From Zhengitettix transpicula (taxonomy: Eukaryota; Arthropoda; Insecta; Orthoptera; Tetrigidae): a DNA stretch of 64,000 nt. The stretch covers positions 220,192,746-220,256,745 of the forward strand of contig CM073590.1 in the NCBI GenBank assembly GCA_037074705.1, given 5' to 3'. The notes beneath the pieces are model-generated. The model was given only the letters and a program-made list of their open reading frames with translations. It was not told the DNA's origin and ran no database searches. This document shows positions 62,260 to 64,000 of this stretch, in pieces. The position numbers and the translations under genes are program-made. Each line of letters opens with the position of its first letter. The first letter of the stretch is position 1.

Positions 62260-62800
62260 CGTTTTGTAATTCTGAAAGGGTGTATGAAACTAGGATTAAT
62301 GAAAAATTTCTTCAAAGCCAATACGGGGCCAATGGACAATTTTTGCTTCACTAATTTTTGGAAACTTCTAGTATTAGAAGAAAATTAATGAAGCAAAAAT
62401 TAGAGAATGAATATGCGGGTCCACAAATAAGATCACTAAATGAATGAATCAAAGTTCGAGGAACTATTCAATACACTGGAGAAAGCAGTATAGCTAAAAT
62501 TTAAAAGTTTTTCCTAACAGTTTCTTCGGAAATCGAAACGCGGAAAATTTAATGTCAACGATCTTATAACATATTATAAATATTTGGCTTTTAATATGTC
62601 CTTAAACATACACTTTCTGGAATCGCTGGAGCAGTGAGCGATGATCACGCGGAAAACTTTCAGGAAGAGATTTCAGCTCTGGAAAAGATGTTTCAAGGCA
62701 ATTGGCCGATTTTTGCTGGACTACTGGAATACTCCATAGGCGAAATATAGCAGAAAACCGTATTTCCTACTTAATAGGTGAGTCAGCATGTAGAAAATAT
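62260..62800 (+). pseudogene. Second relic of the repeat-associated multicopy gene
   Basis: Landmarks appear in family order across frames: KLGLMKNFFKA (from 62,287), INEAKIRE, AGPQIRSLNE, FEELFNTLEKAV, FFGNRNAEN, MSLNIHFLES, GAVSDDHAENFQEEISALEK with FQGNW, then LADFCWTTGI and HRRNIAENRISY after a frameshift. This is the same domain stretch as 600-1845. Stops and frameshifts show it is dead. A short inverted repeat (TTTTTGCTTCACTAATTTTT with AAAATTAATGAAGCAAAAA) lies inside it at about 62,339-62,401. Confidence 0.78.
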
Positions 62801-63179
62801 TATAGTGTTTGAAATTATAAATGCCTGTATTTCGGAAACCTTGCGTAATGCAGAACAAATATTGACAGAATCACATATTTTTATTTCTGGAAACTAAAGC
62901 GTTATTTATTCAATTTTTATTCATATTTTCTGGTATAGCGTGAAACTAAATTTACTGTTTCAAGAATTTACATATAGTTAAATTACTAAAATTTCGGAAT
63001 AAAGGGTCTCCAACCTGTATCATGATTCAAGTTTCACTTTCGTAATTTAAATATTTCTGAGAGGTGACTGGAACTGGAGTCCGGTTTTCCACTCCGTTCA
63101 ACACAACCGAATGATATCATTTCATGACTATTTTTTCCCCCTCATACCGAAGTTAATTTGGAAAGCAGAAGATTTCCGA

Positions 63180-63600
63180 GGATATCTACTTCTTCTCCTT
63201 TTTTTTTATTGGCGATTACCATGGGCAATAAGTTGAGTGCGGCTGCGTAATGAGGTGCTTTGGTTGTAGCGACTAATCACCAATGGCGGGTCGATACGGC
63301 TTGCTTGATTAGAAGCCCGCCGAAGAGCGCGTGGCGCCTCCCATTCAAACAAGGAAATTGCTTTCGTATTTTGTCGTCGCTTGTAATGAACACCAAAATG
63401 CTCTGCTTTCCGTGCACCAGCAGCTGCCGACGCCGCTTCCAGTCCCCCGTCCCCCACCTTTTCAAACTTGTAGCTAATAAAATCGCCATCTGGAATTCGT
63501 TCGTGATGACTGTCGCATTTCCTCTGCGAGAGCTGTATTTTGATGGCTGTTCTCCGCTACGGACGAATTTGATTTTTGAAAATGTGCGCTGACAGGTGAA
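63180..63600. other. GC-rich island open on both strands, candidate regulatory element or exon
   Basis: CpG-rich relative to its flanks. Frames of 110 codons (plus) and 83 codons (minus) overlap and are unrecognised. Repeated homeodomain-type cores occur: GGCGATTACC, CGACTAATCACC, CTTGATTAGAAG, AGCTAATAAAATCGCC. A short frame with a good start context (ACCATGG, nine codons) lies at 63,219-63,248. Confidence 0.3.
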
Positions 63601-64000
63601 AAATAAAGAAAAATATTGTAATGCGACGAAATACTTTCATGATCGAGGATTCGGTGTTTCAGCAACCGAAAAGAGGTATAAAGGAAACTATATCCATTGG
63701 ATATTTGAGTTGTACAATCAGGAACGGTATTGAATCGTTGCTCTTACATCTTCATATAATCTCCCTTCCTCCAATACTTAATATCGCAGTTGTATCAGAT
63801 CTCAGCAGCTCAGTTCTTGTCGATACTACTTCAGACAAACGTAAATTTAAAGGTAATAAAGGAAAAACATAAAGGTTTCGTGAGAAACTTTCGTACAATG
63901 TCTACATGATAGCCAGTTAGTTACCTATGTAACAGAATAATTGAAGATAAATATTTTAGACATTGCAACTATTAGTTATCAATGCTGAATTATTCGACAG

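Overview
The window is AT-rich eukaryotic DNA with no bacterial-style gene organisation. No reading frame exceeds about 145 codons, and none of the long frames looks like an intact gene. The sequence is dominated by decayed transposable elements, foldback (hairpin) elements and AT-rich spacer. Together with GT-AG type exon signals and the transposon families present (mariner, IS630-like DUF4817/DDE_3, Penelope-like, Helitron, short A-tailed retroelements), this points to a large-genome arthropod, most likely an insect. A cockroach/termite-type genome is a guess I cannot prove from the sequence.

Layout. 0.2-1.85 kb: a candidate small exon with a perfect donor, then a relic of a repeat-associated multicopy gene split by a SINE-like insertion with target-site duplications. 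2.3-5.3 kb: two GC-richer islands, a minus-strand candidate exon with a consensus donor overlapping an X-box-like motif, a small foldback and a truncated SINE-like copy. 6.6-7.3 kb: a dead DUF4817/DDE_3 transposase. 9.4-11.5 kb: foldbacks, a 31-bp minisatellite and a Penelope-like GIY-YIG relic. 15-18.2 kb: GC-rich islands and three SINE-like copies, one with a clear 12-bp target-site duplication. 21.3-23.4 kb: two foldbacks of one family flanking a candidate exon. 25.2-25.4 kb: the best coding signal, a minus-strand terminal exon encoding a cysteine-rich, WAP-like C-terminus. 28-31 kb: a SINE-like copy, a 126-bp tandem duplication and a foldback. 32.2 kb: a Helitron helicase relic. 35.3-36.15 kb: a dead mariner transposase. 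37.9-42.7 kb: a cluster of one SINE-like copy and four foldback or half-foldback elements. 43.4-55.3 kb: more foldbacks, an inverted dispersed pair, a tRNA-like piece and GC islands. 57.9-63.6 kb: GC-rich islands that could be regulatory, the eighth SINE-like copy and a second relic of the multicopy gene.

There is no set of genes that visibly works together here. The window reads as intergenic and/or intronic DNA with at most one or a few exons. The items most worth checking are the 6-cysteine WAP-like exon (25,242-25,384), the SINE-like family whose 3' end and target-site duplications can be defined inside this window, and the unusually dense collection of foldback elements.
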